64,000 nt of DNA from Candidatus Melainabacteria bacterium. GTDB taxonomy: Bacteria > Cyanobacteriota > Vampirovibrionia > Obscuribacterales > Obscuribacteraceae. A program made the position numbers and the translations under genes. This document shows positions 18,021 through 27,248 of the stretch, piece after piece (within the stretch, counting starts at the first letter, position 1; every line of letters starts with the position of its first letter). The stretch spans positions 397,147 through 461,146 of the forward strand of contig QKMZ01000002.1 in NCBI GenBank assembly GCA_003242885.1, given 5' to 3'. Below the pieces are notes generated by a model. It worked only from the letters and a program-made list of their open reading frames with translations. It did not search any database and was not told where the DNA came from.

Positions 18021-18989
18021 ATGGAAAAATTTGCTGTAGGTGTCGACTTCGGCGGCACCAAAATATCGGCAGGCGTGGTCAATCTGGAATCCGGTCGCTT
18101 GGTCGGCACGGCTAAGAAAAAGACGCGCCAGGTCCAGGAGCAGGATGACGTCATCAGGCGCATCATTACTGTTGTGGACGAAGCAATCAGCGAGTCCGGT
18201 GTCGAGATGAAGAAGATAGCCGGCATCGGTATCGGCGCTGCTGGAATGGTCAATCGGGAGAAGGGCATACTTCTAGCCGCGGTCAATATTGGGGCCAACG
18301 ATGTACCGCTTGCAGAGCCTCTTTCCAAGCACTATGGATTGCCCTGCAAATTGGGCAATGACGTGGAAGTCGCCACCATCGGAGAAATGGCATTCGGGGC
18401 CGGTCGTGACTGCAAAAATTTTGTCTGCATCTTTGTGGGCACCGGCATCGGCAGCGGCATTGTGCAAAATGGCACTCTTGTCAGAGGTGCCACTGGCACC
18501 GCCGGTGAGGTCGGTCACATCACTCTCTACCCAGACGGTAAGCTATGTGGCTGCGGCGCATATGGCTGTCTGGAAGCATACGCATCGCGCACTGCTGTCG
18601 CGAAGGACATTCTTGCCGACTTGCAACGCGGTCATGATTCGGTCATTCGAGAGAAGGTCGACATGACCAAGGGCATTCTGCGCTCCAAGGCGATTGCACA
18701 GGCCGTTGCTTCCGGCGATGAGATGGTGACAGGAGCCGTCGAACAAGCAGCCCGCTGCATGGCCACGGGGCTCGTCACTGTGATCAATTTCTTGAACCCG
18801 CAAAGAATAATTCTGGGCGGCGGTCTTGTTGAAGCAGTGAATCTCTACTTCGACACAGCAGAGCTTTACGCTCGTCGCCGTTGTCTCAAGATACCGGGTC
18901 GCAAGATTGAAATCGTCAGGGCTGAATTGGGTGACTATGCCGGCATTGTCGGCGCGGCAATGCTGTCCAGAAACGGCTCCAGCAAGTAA
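18021..18989 (+). CDS. ROK-family sugar kinase (glucokinase-like)
   Basis: The 322-residue protein starts with the ATP-binding motif GVDFGGTKISAGVV. The sugar-binding and catalytic region shows GNDVEVATIGEMAFGAG, FVGTGIGSGIV and GEVGHITLYPDG. The zinc-binding ROK signature CGCGAYGCLEAYAS is complete. Enzymes of this type phosphorylate glucose, N-acetylglucosamine or N-acetylmannosamine. The absence of an N-terminal helix-turn-helix excludes an ROK repressor. Substrate preference cannot be read from the sequence; glucokinase is the default. The ATG at 18021 has only a weak ribosome site (GGGGACC). Confidence 0.92.
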   Translation: MEKFAVGVDFGGTKISAGVVNLESGRLVGTAKKKTRQVQEQDDVIRRIITVVDEAISESGVEMKKIAGIGIGAAGMVNREKGILLAAVNIGANDVPLAEPLSKHYGLPCKLGNDVEVATIGEMAFGAGRDCKNFVCIFVGTGIGSGIVQNGTLVRGATGTAGEVGHITLYPDGKLCGCGAYGCLEAYASRTAVAKDILADLQRGHDSVIREKVDMTKGILRSKAIAQAVASGDEMVTGAVEQAARCMATGLVTVINFLNPQRIILGGGLVEAVNLYFDTAELYARRRCLKIPGRKIEIVRAELGDYAGIVGAAMLSRNGSSK

Positions 18990-19073
18990 CTAGGCTGCCT
19001 CTGCTCCAGGCCTTTCCTCCGGACCGTTAATTGGGTTCGTGGATGTAAATCGTTAAAGGTCTACAAACGTGGC

Positions 19074-19397
19074 TTAGCGTCTGCGGGAAAGCATGCGCCC
19101 AACAATGAAAAGGCAAGCGATTAGACCGGCGCCGCTGCCATACTTTTGGGCTTGCCATCTGGTGGTCCCGATTTCGGCTTTCTCAGGGGTCTTTATCACT
19201 TCCACTTTGGGAATCACCCGCGACCCGACAATGGTGTTAACGACTTCGGTCACGCCGTCGATTGGTCCCTGCACCAGTGAATGACTGAAGGAATGGGCAA
19301 ATGCACCTGCGCATTCGGACGGTGAGCAGACTTCCTCTTCTTGTTCGATATCGACAGTTGTCTCGTCCATTGGAATTATCCTCATCTCGTCGCTCAT
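19074..19397 (-). CDS. Small acidic protein with C-terminal membrane helix
   Basis: ATG 19397 is preferred because GGAGGT lies upstream at normal spacing; the frame is open 12 codons further. The 107-residue product begins with an acidic region (TTVDIEQEEEVCSPSE). A central part follows that could be membrane-associated (GPIDGVTEVVNTIVGS). The protein ends with a hydrophobic helix, GLIACLFIVGRML, and a basic SRRR. It looks like a tail-anchored or single-span membrane protein. No family was recognised and no function can be given. Confidence 0.6.
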   Translation of the reverse strand: MSDEMRIIPMDETTVDIEQEEEVCSPSECAGAFAHSFSHSLVQGPIDGVTEVVNTIVGSRVIPKVEVIKTPEKAEIGTTRWQAQKYGSGAGLIACLFIVGRMLSRRR

Positions 19398-19506
19398 GAC
19401 CACAACCTCCAGGCTAACTATTTCTTGCCACAAAAAGTATGCCGCTTATCTAGGGGTTTCCCTGAATTGCTGATAAAAACTCCAAATACCTGGCTAGCTA
19501 CAGGGT

Positions 19507-20490
19507 TCAGGGTTTTGCTACGAATTTTGAACCCTGGCGAGTGCCACGTCTTTCCAATTCTTGATCGATTTTGCCCATAATGCGGCTTTTTTCAAAACAC
19601 CATTCCGGCGCAATAATTTCTTCTCGGGTCCCTTCGGCCACTAAACGCATTACCACCATATCTGGTGGCAACATTTCCAAGGCGTCGCAAACGAGAGTAA
19701 CGTATTCGTCTTCTTCCAAGAGCGGCAGCTTGCCCATCGCATAGTCAACCGCCATTGGCGTATGTTTGTACACGCAGAGCTGGTGAATTTTGATCGCTGT
19801 CAGTCCGATGTCGGCAATTTGGCGAACTGTTTCCATCATGTCTTCCCTGGTCTCACCTGGCAAACCAAAGATCAAGTGCGTCGCGACAGTCAAGTTTCTC
19901 TTGCGCGCACGTTCGACTGAATCGAAAAATTCTTCTGCCGAGTGAGCTCTATTTATTAGGTCAAGAGTCTTATTGTGTGCGGTCTGCAGACCAACCTCGA
20001 GAAAAACGTAAGTCTTCTTTGCGTAGTCTGCCAGCAGGTCGAGCACATTGTCGTCGAGACAATCCGGGCGGGTGCCAATGCAGATGCCAACCACATCTTC
20101 GTGGTCCAGAGAAACATCATATAAGGAACGCAATACTGCTTCGGGGGCATAGGTATTGGTGAAAGCCTGGAAGTAAGCGAGAAACTTCTCCGCTTTGAAG
20201 CGCCGCCTGATTCTATCTATGCCGGTCAAAAGCTGTTCTTTGACACTTAAAACCTGGTTGATGGTCGGAGCGCCGGAGCCACGGTCGTCGCAGAATGTGC
20301 AACCGCCGAGCGCTCTTGTGCCGTCACGATTGGGGCAGGTAAAACCGGCATCAATCGGAACACGATAAACGCGGGCTCCGAATTTTTCCCTGAGATAACC
20401 GTTAAAACTGGTATATCTTGGCTGGCTCGCTTGCGAGCATGTAGTTTTGTGCGCATCCGGCGGGGCAATTTTGCCTGTGTTTTTGCTCAT
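19507..20490 (-). CDS. Radical SAM protein, YhcC/TIGR01212 type
   Basis: The iron-sulphur cysteines lie in CPNRDGTRALGGCTFC (CX10CX2C spacing), typical of the YhcC/TIGR01212 group rather than the CX3CX2C of most radical SAM enzymes. Conserved features follow: AYFQAFTNTYAP, IGTRPDCLDD, FLEVGLQTAHNKTLDLINR, FGLPGETREDMMET and KIHQLCVYKHTPM. The start is uncertain. ATG 20490 gives the usual N terminus leading into YTSFNGYLREKFG, but has no strong ribosome site; 20523 and 20571 are alternatives. Related Elp3/YhcC proteins modify tRNA or have unknown roles. It lies alone between a small membrane gene and tRNA-Glu. Confidence 0.9.
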   Translation of the reverse strand: MSKNTGKIAPPDAHKTTCSQASQPRYTSFNGYLREKFGARVYRVPIDAGFTCPNRDGTRALGGCTFCDDRGSGAPTINQVLSVKEQLLTGIDRIRRRFKAEKFLAYFQAFTNTYAPEAVLRSLYDVSLDHEDVVGICIGTRPDCLDDNVLDLLADYAKKTYVFLEVGLQTAHNKTLDLINRAHSAEEFFDSVERARKRNLTVATHLIFGLPGETREDMMETVRQIADIGLTAIKIHQLCVYKHTPMAVDYAMGKLPLLEEDEYVTLVCDALEMLPPDMVVMRLVAEGTREEIIAPEWCFEKSRIMGKIDQELERRGTRQGSKFVAKP

Positions 20491-20728
20491 CTGATTGTCA
20501 GTCTTATCGTTCAGTGTTCGCATGGACAAAAATCGCCGCCTGAGAGCAGATATGTGCCAATTCGCTGGCAAGAGTCAAAGACTTTACTACATTTACCGAG
20601 TTTACAACAGGAAAATCTGCTGCCGTGTAAACAGGCGGCTTACGGCACCCGGGCGTTCTATGGCGTTCTCAAGTGCCGCCGGCGATGTCTTTTACGACCT
20701 TGCGCGTTAATACTAGTATGGACTCAAG

Positions 20729-20758
20729 TTGACACGCTTTATCCGGGTTTGTTATTCT
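20729..20758 (+). promoter_or_regulatory. Sigma70-type promoter of tRNA-Glu
   Basis: A perfect -35 box TTGACA (20729-20734) is separated by 18 bases from TATTCT (20753-20758). The mature tRNA begins at 20822, which leaves a leader of about 55 bases. Confidence 0.6.
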
Positions 20759-20821
20759 GGATTTTCACTGGAACTCTGGCTTTGCAGTCCGGGCAGTTCA
20801 CGCTGTTCAGATATCCATCTT

Positions 20822-20894
20822 GCCCCCATCGTCTAGAGGCCCAGGACACCTCCCTTTCACGGAGGCGACAGGGGTTCGAATCCCCTTGGGGGTA
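20822..20894 (+). tRNA. tRNA-Glu (anticodon TTC)
   Basis: The 73-base cloverleaf has an acceptor stem GCCCCCA/TGGGGGT with a G-T end pair, an anticodon arm CCTCC-CTTTCAC-GGAGG with TTC, and a T arm AGGGG-TTCGAAT-CCCCT. The discriminator is A at 20894 and CCA is not encoded. From memory the sequence is close to cyanobacterial and plastid tRNA-Glu. It serves protein synthesis and, if the C5 pathway is used, tetrapyrrole synthesis. Confidence 0.97.
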
Positions 20895-20902
20895 AATCTT
20901 TC

Positions 20903-20938
20903 TTACCGGTTGCACTTAGTGCGACCGGTAATTTTTTT
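20903..20938 (+). terminator. Intrinsic terminator of tRNA-Glu
   Basis: Two 13-base arms (20903-20915 and 20919-20931) pair with a single T-G wobble around a three-base loop, followed by seven T residues. It lies eight bases after the tRNA end. Confidence 0.9.
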
Positions 20939-21054
20939 GTTGCTAAGGAAGGCGCCGCTAAATACTCTGAATTGCCCGAGGTGAGGAGCCAGTTGGCCAA
21001 TACGCCTCTACTATTCGTCGTACAATAAATATGGACGAAACCGGAGTCCTCGCC

Positions 21055-22263
21055 ATGACAGAAGCGACTGACAACGAACAAAAGGTTCTTAGACTTGGTG
21101 AATTGCTAACTCAAGTCGGCATCGTACAACCTCACGAATTGACTGAGGCAATTCAGACCTCGAGTGAAACCGGATTGCCCATTGGTCGCGTTCTAATTAT
21201 GTCCGGTTATTTGACGGACCAGGAATTGCAGGCGGCCGTGCAGGCGCAGTCTCTTGTCAAAGATCGCGTAATCGAGCTCGATTTGGCTCTCAAGGCATTG
21301 CAGGCTGTTTCCCAGGAAGGTCTAACCTTAGAGCAGGCGTTGCGCTCAATGGGGTGGATGAATAAGCGCGCAGCCACTACCGCAAAGCTAGGGGAATTCC
21401 TTATTGAAGCAGAACTTTGCACCCAAGAACAGCTTGATGAGGCAGTACGCACGAGCCAAGAAACCGGCTTGCCCTTGGGACGTATTCTTGTCTTGACCCA
21501 AACAGTATCGGATGAGCTTCTGACTGCTGCACTTACAGCGCAAGTGCTTGTGCGTGACAATAAAATTACCAAGGAAGAAGCGATTCAAGGATTGTCGTCG
21601 GCTCGCCGGCGCCGAGTTAGTATCGAAGTTTCGCTGAGCGATCATGGCTTCTACAAAGCACCGATTAGGCAGTCGATTAAGCTGGGTGAATTGCTTGTCC
21701 TGGCCGGTCTGGTCAACGAGAGCGATTTGATGACCGCACTCGAACTGGGTCTTGCCAGAGAGATGCCGGTTGGTCAGGTGCTGGTTCAAACTGGCCAGAT
21801 GACTCGAACTGGACTGGATGCCGCTCTCAAGATTCAAGAGATGGTTGCCAACGGAACATTGCATGCACTGCAGGCCGCAGAGGCTCTCAGGCAAATCGTT
21901 TTGAAAAACATATCCATAGCGCAGGCGGTTGCGGAGCTTGGTTTGCTCAAATCAGAACCATCGGAAACGATTCGTCTGGGCGAGATACTCCAAGCCGCTG
22001 GTGTCGTTTCGGATGGCGATATTCAAAAGGCGATCGAGTTAAGTACGAAGAATTCTGCTCTTGTCGGCAAGATGCTCTTGGTCTCTGGCATGATCGATGA
22101 GGGCATGCTTCATTCGGCACTTCGCTGCCAATTTCTCCTGCGCGAAGGCTTTCTGAAAATGGAACAAGCCGTCGTCGCACTCAATCATTGTCAGAAGCAC
22201 CACGTCTCGTTCGATGACGCTTTGACACAGCTCGGATGGACATTGCGCGCCCGCAATAAATGA
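21055..22263 (+). CDS. MshEN/GspE-N-type repeat protein without an ATPase domain
   Basis: ATG 21055 has GGAG eight bases upstream; ATG 21031 is a less likely start. The 402-residue protein is built of four copies of a roughly 90-residue unit. Each copy begins LGELLxxAGxV and continues with ELTEAIQ..TGLPIGRVLIMSGYL and a helical AQ-rich part. The unit resembles the N-terminal domain of GspE/PilB (MshEN), which in some ATPases binds cyclic-di-GMP. No Walker motifs are present, so it is not a secretion ATPase. The protein at 59051 has the same repeats plus TPRs, and both may be receptors or regulators. Cyclic-di-GMP binding is only an inference. No signal peptide is seen. Confidence 0.75.
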   Translation: MTEATDNEQKVLRLGELLTQVGIVQPHELTEAIQTSSETGLPIGRVLIMSGYLTDQELQAAVQAQSLVKDRVIELDLALKALQAVSQEGLTLEQALRSMGWMNKRAATTAKLGEFLIEAELCTQEQLDEAVRTSQETGLPLGRILVLTQTVSDELLTAALTAQVLVRDNKITKEEAIQGLSSARRRRVSIEVSLSDHGFYKAPIRQSIKLGELLVLAGLVNESDLMTALELGLAREMPVGQVLVQTGQMTRTGLDAALKIQEMVANGTLHALQAAEALRQIVLKNISIAQAVAELGLLKSEPSETIRLGEILQAAGVVSDGDIQKAIELSTKNSALVGKMLLVSGMIDEGMLHSALRCQFLLREGFLKMEQAVVALNHCQKHHVSFDDALTQLGWTLRARNK

Positions 22264-22342
22264 TTCTGCAGGCAGAGTGTTCGTCCACACCCACACTAGA
22301 ATCCCGTGTGCGAAGAACTCGTGAATGTTTAAATCCTGGTTT

Positions 22343-25057
22343 TCAGTGCTTGAGCCAGCTGCGCTCCAGAGTGTGCCTTTCTCGCGTTTTGAAATAGACG
22401 GCCACTGCTAGTTTTTCCATATGCTGTGAAATTGTTCGCAGTCCTTGTTTCACTTCATTCTTTTCAAAGTGATTTTGCACATCCAGAAGCTGGTCTTCAG
22501 AAACCAACCCGGTCACACCTTCGCACATGCGTGGAACCATCACTACCGGGTAGATTTTTACCATCTTGTCCCAATTCTCCTTCATGAAATTCCATGCCAG
22601 TTCTCTTCCCCATGGATTGAGCATGACTGAGCGCACTACATACGGTGCGTTTTGCGTTCTGATTTCACCGTTGAGTGTTTTCTCTAAAGTCTTTGATAGA
22701 AGCGCTTTATCTCTGAATCCTGCCAGCGCATACATAAAGCGCTCTTCCTCCTGTGGAGTAGAGGCTTTCTTAAACTGCTGCACGAAGTCCCTATATTGCG
22801 CCTCATCACCGTGGTAGGCAAGCACGCTTATCGCTGCAGCTGCGAGTGCGGGACTGACAGATGTTCTCGACTTCTTGTATTTTGCATAAAGTGTTGCGGC
22901 CTCTTCCACGACTTCTTCGACCTCGGCAATGGTTCCGGCGGTCGTGAAAAGCATTCCGCGCAATTGCTCTTTCACTGCGTCTTTTGCCTGGCGATTTTTG
23001 CTGCTGCTTGTTTCTGAAATGCCGATTGCTTCCAAGGCTGGCATGACAATTTCCCGCGCGTATTCTCTTAATGCGCTGCGCTGACCCTTGCCGACTATTT
23101 GGTTGAGGTAATTGATAGCACCGATAAGAACTGTCCAGACGTTCTTGTCTGTCTCAGCTTTAAACTGATAGCTGTGGCGAAAAAATGTTTTCAATTCGAT
23201 TGAACCGTTTAACGCTGATGCCCAGAGGTCGCTAATCAAGCCGAATCTTTCAATTGCAGATAGGTCTCTGTAGAGGTTTTTCGTAATCGCGGCCAAATCA
23301 TCGTCACTATACGAGCATCTGTAGAATCCGTGCCCGCCTGCGTTAAGCAGTAGCCAATCGGCGGCTGCGGGTAGTTTTAACTCCGTGGAATTGCCCGTTA
23401 GCAAAACTCTTCCTTCAACACGTTCGTTGCCGTATGCAGCCTTGTACATGATTGGAATGTGGTAACGAGAGACGCTGTCTTGTTTTACGTGTGAACGTTT
23501 CTCTTCCGGCAAATAGAAGAAACGGTGTTGGGTGATGAGCCAGCTTTGACCGCCTTCTTCTTTGGAGGCATGAACAAGCGGGTAGCCGCCTTGAAAAATC
23601 CAGGAATCCATCATTTGCCTGACAGGCTGCTCAGATTTTTCTTCGATAGCATCCCAGAGATCGGTGGTTTCGGTGTTTCCATATTTATGGCTGTTTAAGT
23701 AGTGAGCAATTCCGAGCCGGTAACTTTCTGCGCCTAAATATTGCTCCAGCATGCGAAGAACAGATGCGCCTTTCTCATAAGTCAGGACATCGAACATGCC
23801 TTCGGCGTCTTCCGGCTTGCGAACAGTGAACTCAATTGGACGAGTGCTCAGCAATCCGTCCGTGGAAAACGCAGCTCCTCTGGAAGCGCCGAATGTATCC
23901 CATCTTTTCCAGTTGGGTTGCCAGTCGTCTGTAGCCAGCATTTGCATGAACGTAGCGAAAGCTTCGTTGAGCCAGAGTCCATTCCACCAGCGCATTGTGG
24001 CAAGATCTCCAAACCACATGTGCGCTAGTTCGTGCGCCACTATATCGGCGACTCTTTCAAGCTCCTGCTGTGCCGCGGTTTTTTCATCGAGCAGAAGCGC
24101 ATTCTCTCGAAAAATGACGCAGCCGAGATTTTCCATTGCGCCGAACATAAAGTCTGGAACCGCCACTAAGTCCAGTTTTTCGCCCGGATATTTGATGCCG
24201 TAATAACGATTGAAAAAGGAAAGCGATGCAGAAGCAACTCGCTCTGAAAAGGCTGCTAAATTTGTTTTGCCGGCAGGTGTCCAGACTCGCAGCGGGCAGC
24301 CATCAACATCGACAGGCTCAGTCGCCTCAAGATTGCCAACCACTAGCGCGACCAGATAAGTCGACATCTTCATCGTCTCTTTAAAGACTACGAGTTTCTT
24401 CCCTCGTGGTTTGGCTGATTTCGAATCTGCCTTGCTTTTGCTGCCTTTGCTAGTTTCGGATTTAGAACTTGTTTTCGAAGTTTCTTTCTTCTCTGCCTTT
24501 TCCGATTTTTCCGACTCTATCGGCGAGTTAGACAGCGCGACAGCATCAGCATCTACAAGTACTGAAATTTTGAAGACCGCTTTGAAATCGGGTTCGTCAA
24601 AGCAGGGAAAAATGCGGCGCGCATCGGTAGGCTCGCACTGTGTTACGGCCAGTGTGTGCTTGGTTCCGCTTTCATCTGTGTAGGAACTGCGATAGAAGCC
24701 GTGCAGTTTGTCATTCAAAATGCCGTTAAATGCGATTTGAAATTGCCAACGACCGGCTTTTAATGTTTTTCCAAAACCAAGTCTTACTCTTTCGTTGTCA
24801 GCATCTAGGTGTACCGCGGCATCTATTTCTTTGCCTTTCTCATCTATTGCTTTGCCGGATTCAATTATTAACTCGAGGCTGTTGAGCAAGACCTCGTCTG
24901 TGTCGGAAAGGACGTTGCAAAACACGCCCACCGTCCCCGAGAATGTCCCTGCCTCGATATCGGGCACCAGGTGGAGGTCGTAACGCTCAGGAACGACCGA
25001 GCGCGGCAACCTGTAGGAAACGGACTCATCCAGCAGAAGGCGCGTGTCAGTGGACAT
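22343..25057 (-). CDS. M1-family zinc aminopeptidase
   Basis: The 904-residue product has the M1 exopeptidase motif GAMENLG (here FGAMENLG) and the zinc site HELAHMWFGD, with the third ligand in NEAFATFM 18 residues later. N-terminal saddle, catalytic and C-terminal ERAP1-like helical domains fit the family length. It removes N-terminal residues from peptides, probably in the cytoplasm since no signal peptide is seen. An insertion of about 45 residues near positions 180-225 is made almost only of Ser, Lys, Glu and Thr and interrupts the N-terminal domain; this is not usual for the family. The ATG at 25057 has AGAGGA upstream. It is divergent from transketolase. Confidence 0.94.
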   Translation of the reverse strand: MSTDTRLLLDESVSYRLPRSVVPERYDLHLVPDIEAGTFSGTVGVFCNVLSDTDEVLLNSLELIIESGKAIDEKGKEIDAAVHLDADNERVRLGFGKTLKAGRWQFQIAFNGILNDKLHGFYRSSYTDESGTKHTLAVTQCEPTDARRIFPCFDEPDFKAVFKISVLVDADAVALSNSPIESEKSEKAEKKETSKTSSKSETSKGSKSKADSKSAKPRGKKLVVFKETMKMSTYLVALVVGNLEATEPVDVDGCPLRVWTPAGKTNLAAFSERVASASLSFFNRYYGIKYPGEKLDLVAVPDFMFGAMENLGCVIFRENALLLDEKTAAQQELERVADIVAHELAHMWFGDLATMRWWNGLWLNEAFATFMQMLATDDWQPNWKRWDTFGASRGAAFSTDGLLSTRPIEFTVRKPEDAEGMFDVLTYEKGASVLRMLEQYLGAESYRLGIAHYLNSHKYGNTETTDLWDAIEEKSEQPVRQMMDSWIFQGGYPLVHASKEEGGQSWLITQHRFFYLPEEKRSHVKQDSVSRYHIPIMYKAAYGNERVEGRVLLTGNSTELKLPAAADWLLLNAGGHGFYRCSYSDDDLAAITKNLYRDLSAIERFGLISDLWASALNGSIELKTFFRHSYQFKAETDKNVWTVLIGAINYLNQIVGKGQRSALREYAREIVMPALEAIGISETSSSKNRQAKDAVKEQLRGMLFTTAGTIAEVEEVVEEAATLYAKYKKSRTSVSPALAAAAISVLAYHGDEAQYRDFVQQFKKASTPQEEERFMYALAGFRDKALLSKTLEKTLNGEIRTQNAPYVVRSVMLNPWGRELAWNFMKENWDKMVKIYPVVMVPRMCEGVTGLVSEDQLLDVQNHFEKNEVKQGLRTISQHMEKLAVAVYFKTRERHTLERSWLKH

Positions 25058-25231
25058 AAAACGTTGTCCTCTTTAGTACTTGGGTGGCAATTAAGTGCCG
25101 GAGAGGTTAGCATATTGAGACTTTGATTTCATTTCGGCGGCGTTGCAATCCTCGGCTACCGAAGGGCTTGTATTCTTGCAAGCACTAGATTCACGATTTA
25201 CCGGCTAAAACGCATGAGAGGTTAAGCGAAA

Positions 25232-27094
25232 ATGGCAGAAGCAGCCACAGTTCAGAGCATTACCAAGCTGGCTCAGCAATTGCGCGTCGACAGCATTCGG
25301 TCGACCACGCAAGCCGGTTCGGGGCACCCCACTTCTTCCATGTCAGCGGCAGATTTGATGGCTGTCCTGATGACAAATTACTTGCGCTACGACTTCAAGA
25401 AGCCGGAGCACCCCAACAATGACCGTCTGATTTTCTCCAAAGGTCATGCTTGCCCGCTTCTCTACTCCTTTTACAAAGCAGCCGGCGCCATTAGTGACGA
25501 AGAGCTTTTGAGCCTGCGCAAAATGGGCAGCCGTCTTGAAGGACACCCGGTACCGGAAATTCTGCCTTGGGTTGATGTAGCTACCGGCTCGCTCGGTCAA
25601 GGTCTCTCGTTCGGCGTTGGAATGGCGCTGGCGGGCAAATTCTTGGACAAGCTTCCGTATCGCGTCTGGGTGCTTCTGGGCGACAGCGAAATGGCCGAAG
25701 GCAGCGTCTGGGAAGCAATGGCATGCGCCTGGCACTACAAGCTGGACAACATGACCGCTATTCTCGACATGAATCGTCTCGGTCAACGCGGTGAAACCAT
25801 GCTCGGTTGGCATTCTGAAATCTATGCGGAAAGGGCTCGCGCATTTGGATGGCACACGATTGAAATCAATGGTCACGACCTCGACGCTATCGATGCGGCC
25901 TATAAAGAAGCCCTTGCAACGCAAGGCAAGCCGACCTTAATCATTGCCAAAACCGAGAAAGGACACGGAATTCCACTCACCGCCAATAAAGATAATTGGC
26001 ACGGCAAGCCTCTCAGCCCCGAGCAAGCTGCAGAAGCAGTCGAGCAATTGGGTGGCGTGAAAAACATCGTCATTGAAGTTAAAAAGCCTGAAGATAAGCA
26101 GCCCGCAAACGCCGGCCGCGCAGTCAAAAAGCTCGAATTGCCGAAGTACGAATCTGCAATTGCTACAAGAGAAGCCTACGGCGATGCACTTAAAGCTCTC
26201 GGTGCAGCCAACGACAACGTCGTTGTGGTTGATGCTGAAGTATCTAACTCTACTTATGCAGACAAGTTTGCGCATTCATTCTTAGAGCGCTTCTTCGAAA
26301 TGTACATCGCCGAGCAGTGCATGGTCGGTGTCGCCATCGGTTTGGCTAACCGCAACAAGATTGCATTCGCTTCGACATTTGCGGCGTTCCTCAGCCGTGC
26401 TTATGACTTCATCCGCATGGGTGCAATCTGCCGCGCTAACATCCGTTTGTGCGGTTCGCACGCCGGTGTTTCAATCGGTCAGGATGGTCCATCTCAGATG
26501 GCTTTGGAAGATCTTGCGATGATGCGCGCGATTCACGAAAGCACAGTGCTTTATCCGTCAGATGGTGTGTCTGCGGCTCACCTGGTTAATTCCATGGCAG
26601 AGACCAAAGGCATTTCGTACATGCGTACGACCAGAGAGAAGACTCCGATTCTCTATAAGAACGAAGACAGCTTCCCGATTGGCGGCAGCAAAACATTGCG
26701 CACTTCCGCCAAAGACAAAGCTACTCTTATCGCCGCCGGCATCACTCTTCATGAGTCTCTGAAGGCTTACGAAGAGCTGAAGAAGGATGGCATAGAAGTA
26801 CGAGTCATCGACCTCTACTCGGTCAAGCCGATCGATAGAGAAACGCTGCACAAAGCGGCTAAGGAGACTGGCACTCTCATCGTCGTTGAAGATCACTGGC
26901 CGGAAGGTGGACTAGGTGACGCTGTTCTGGATGCCTTCACTGCTTGCCAGAAGACAGTGAAAGAGGCTTGCCCGACACCGAAAGTGATCAAGATGGCAGT
27001 TCATGGCATGCCTGGTTCCGGAACTCCTCAAGAGCTCCTCGATGCCGCCGGCATTTCCGCCAAGCACATAGTTGCAGCCGTCAAGGCGCTTTAG
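25232..27094 (+). CDS. tkt: Transketolase
   Basis: The single polypeptide of 620 residues is shorter than the about 660 residues of E. coli-type enzymes and resembles the animal-type short form. Thiamine diphosphate binding is shown by LGDSEMAEGSVWEAMA, and substrate histidines by GSGHPTSSMSAAD and SKGHACPLLYSF. The pyrimidine domain has FIAEQ-type YIAEQCMVGVAIGLA. The C-terminal domain is complete (VVEDHWPEGGLGDAV). It transfers two-carbon units between sugar phosphates in the pentose phosphate pathway. GAGAGG precedes the ATG by ten bases. The gene is single and is followed by a large palindrome. Confidence 0.96.
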   Translation: MAEAATVQSITKLAQQLRVDSIRSTTQAGSGHPTSSMSAADLMAVLMTNYLRYDFKKPEHPNNDRLIFSKGHACPLLYSFYKAAGAISDEELLSLRKMGSRLEGHPVPEILPWVDVATGSLGQGLSFGVGMALAGKFLDKLPYRVWVLLGDSEMAEGSVWEAMACAWHYKLDNMTAILDMNRLGQRGETMLGWHSEIYAERARAFGWHTIEINGHDLDAIDAAYKEALATQGKPTLIIAKTEKGHGIPLTANKDNWHGKPLSPEQAAEAVEQLGGVKNIVIEVKKPEDKQPANAGRAVKKLELPKYESAIATREAYGDALKALGAANDNVVVVDAEVSNSTYADKFAHSFLERFFEMYIAEQCMVGVAIGLANRNKIAFASTFAAFLSRAYDFIRMGAICRANIRLCGSHAGVSIGQDGPSQMALEDLAMMRAIHESTVLYPSDGVSAAHLVNSMAETKGISYMRTTREKTPILYKNEDSFPIGGSKTLRTSAKDKATLIAAGITLHESLKAYEELKKDGIEVRVIDLYSVKPIDRETLHKAAKETGTLIVVEDHWPEGGLGDAVLDAFTACQKTVKEACPTPKVIKMAVHGMPGSGTPQELLDAAGISAKHIVAAVKAL

Positions 27095-27161
27095 GACGAG
27101 CGCGAGACCGGTATTTCCGGTCTGCCGACGTTCGTTGCGTTTGACGTTTGGAGGGTTATGT

Positions 27162-27204
27162 AGGGTCTGGAATTTCAGTTGATATCAATTGAATTCCAGA
27201 CCCT
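27162..27204. terminator. Long palindrome between transketolase and phzF-like gene
   Basis: Perfect 13-bp arms (AGGGTCTGGAATT and AATTCCAGACCCT) flank a centre TCAGTTGATATCAATTG that is itself nearly palindromic, so some 40 bases can pair. A pyrimidine-rich TCTCCTTCTCTT follows on the plus strand. A shorter hairpin (AGACCGG-TATTT-CCGGTCT) lies at 27105-27123. It may be the transketolase terminator, a repeat element or an operator. Confidence 0.5.
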
Positions 27205-27248
27205 TCTCCTTCTCTTACTAGGAAGTTTGCAAAAGAAGGGAAATCATT

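Noticed and set aside
18021..18989. ROK-family transcriptional repressor
   Set aside because: There is no N-terminal helix-turn-helix; the protein begins directly with the ATP-binding motif.
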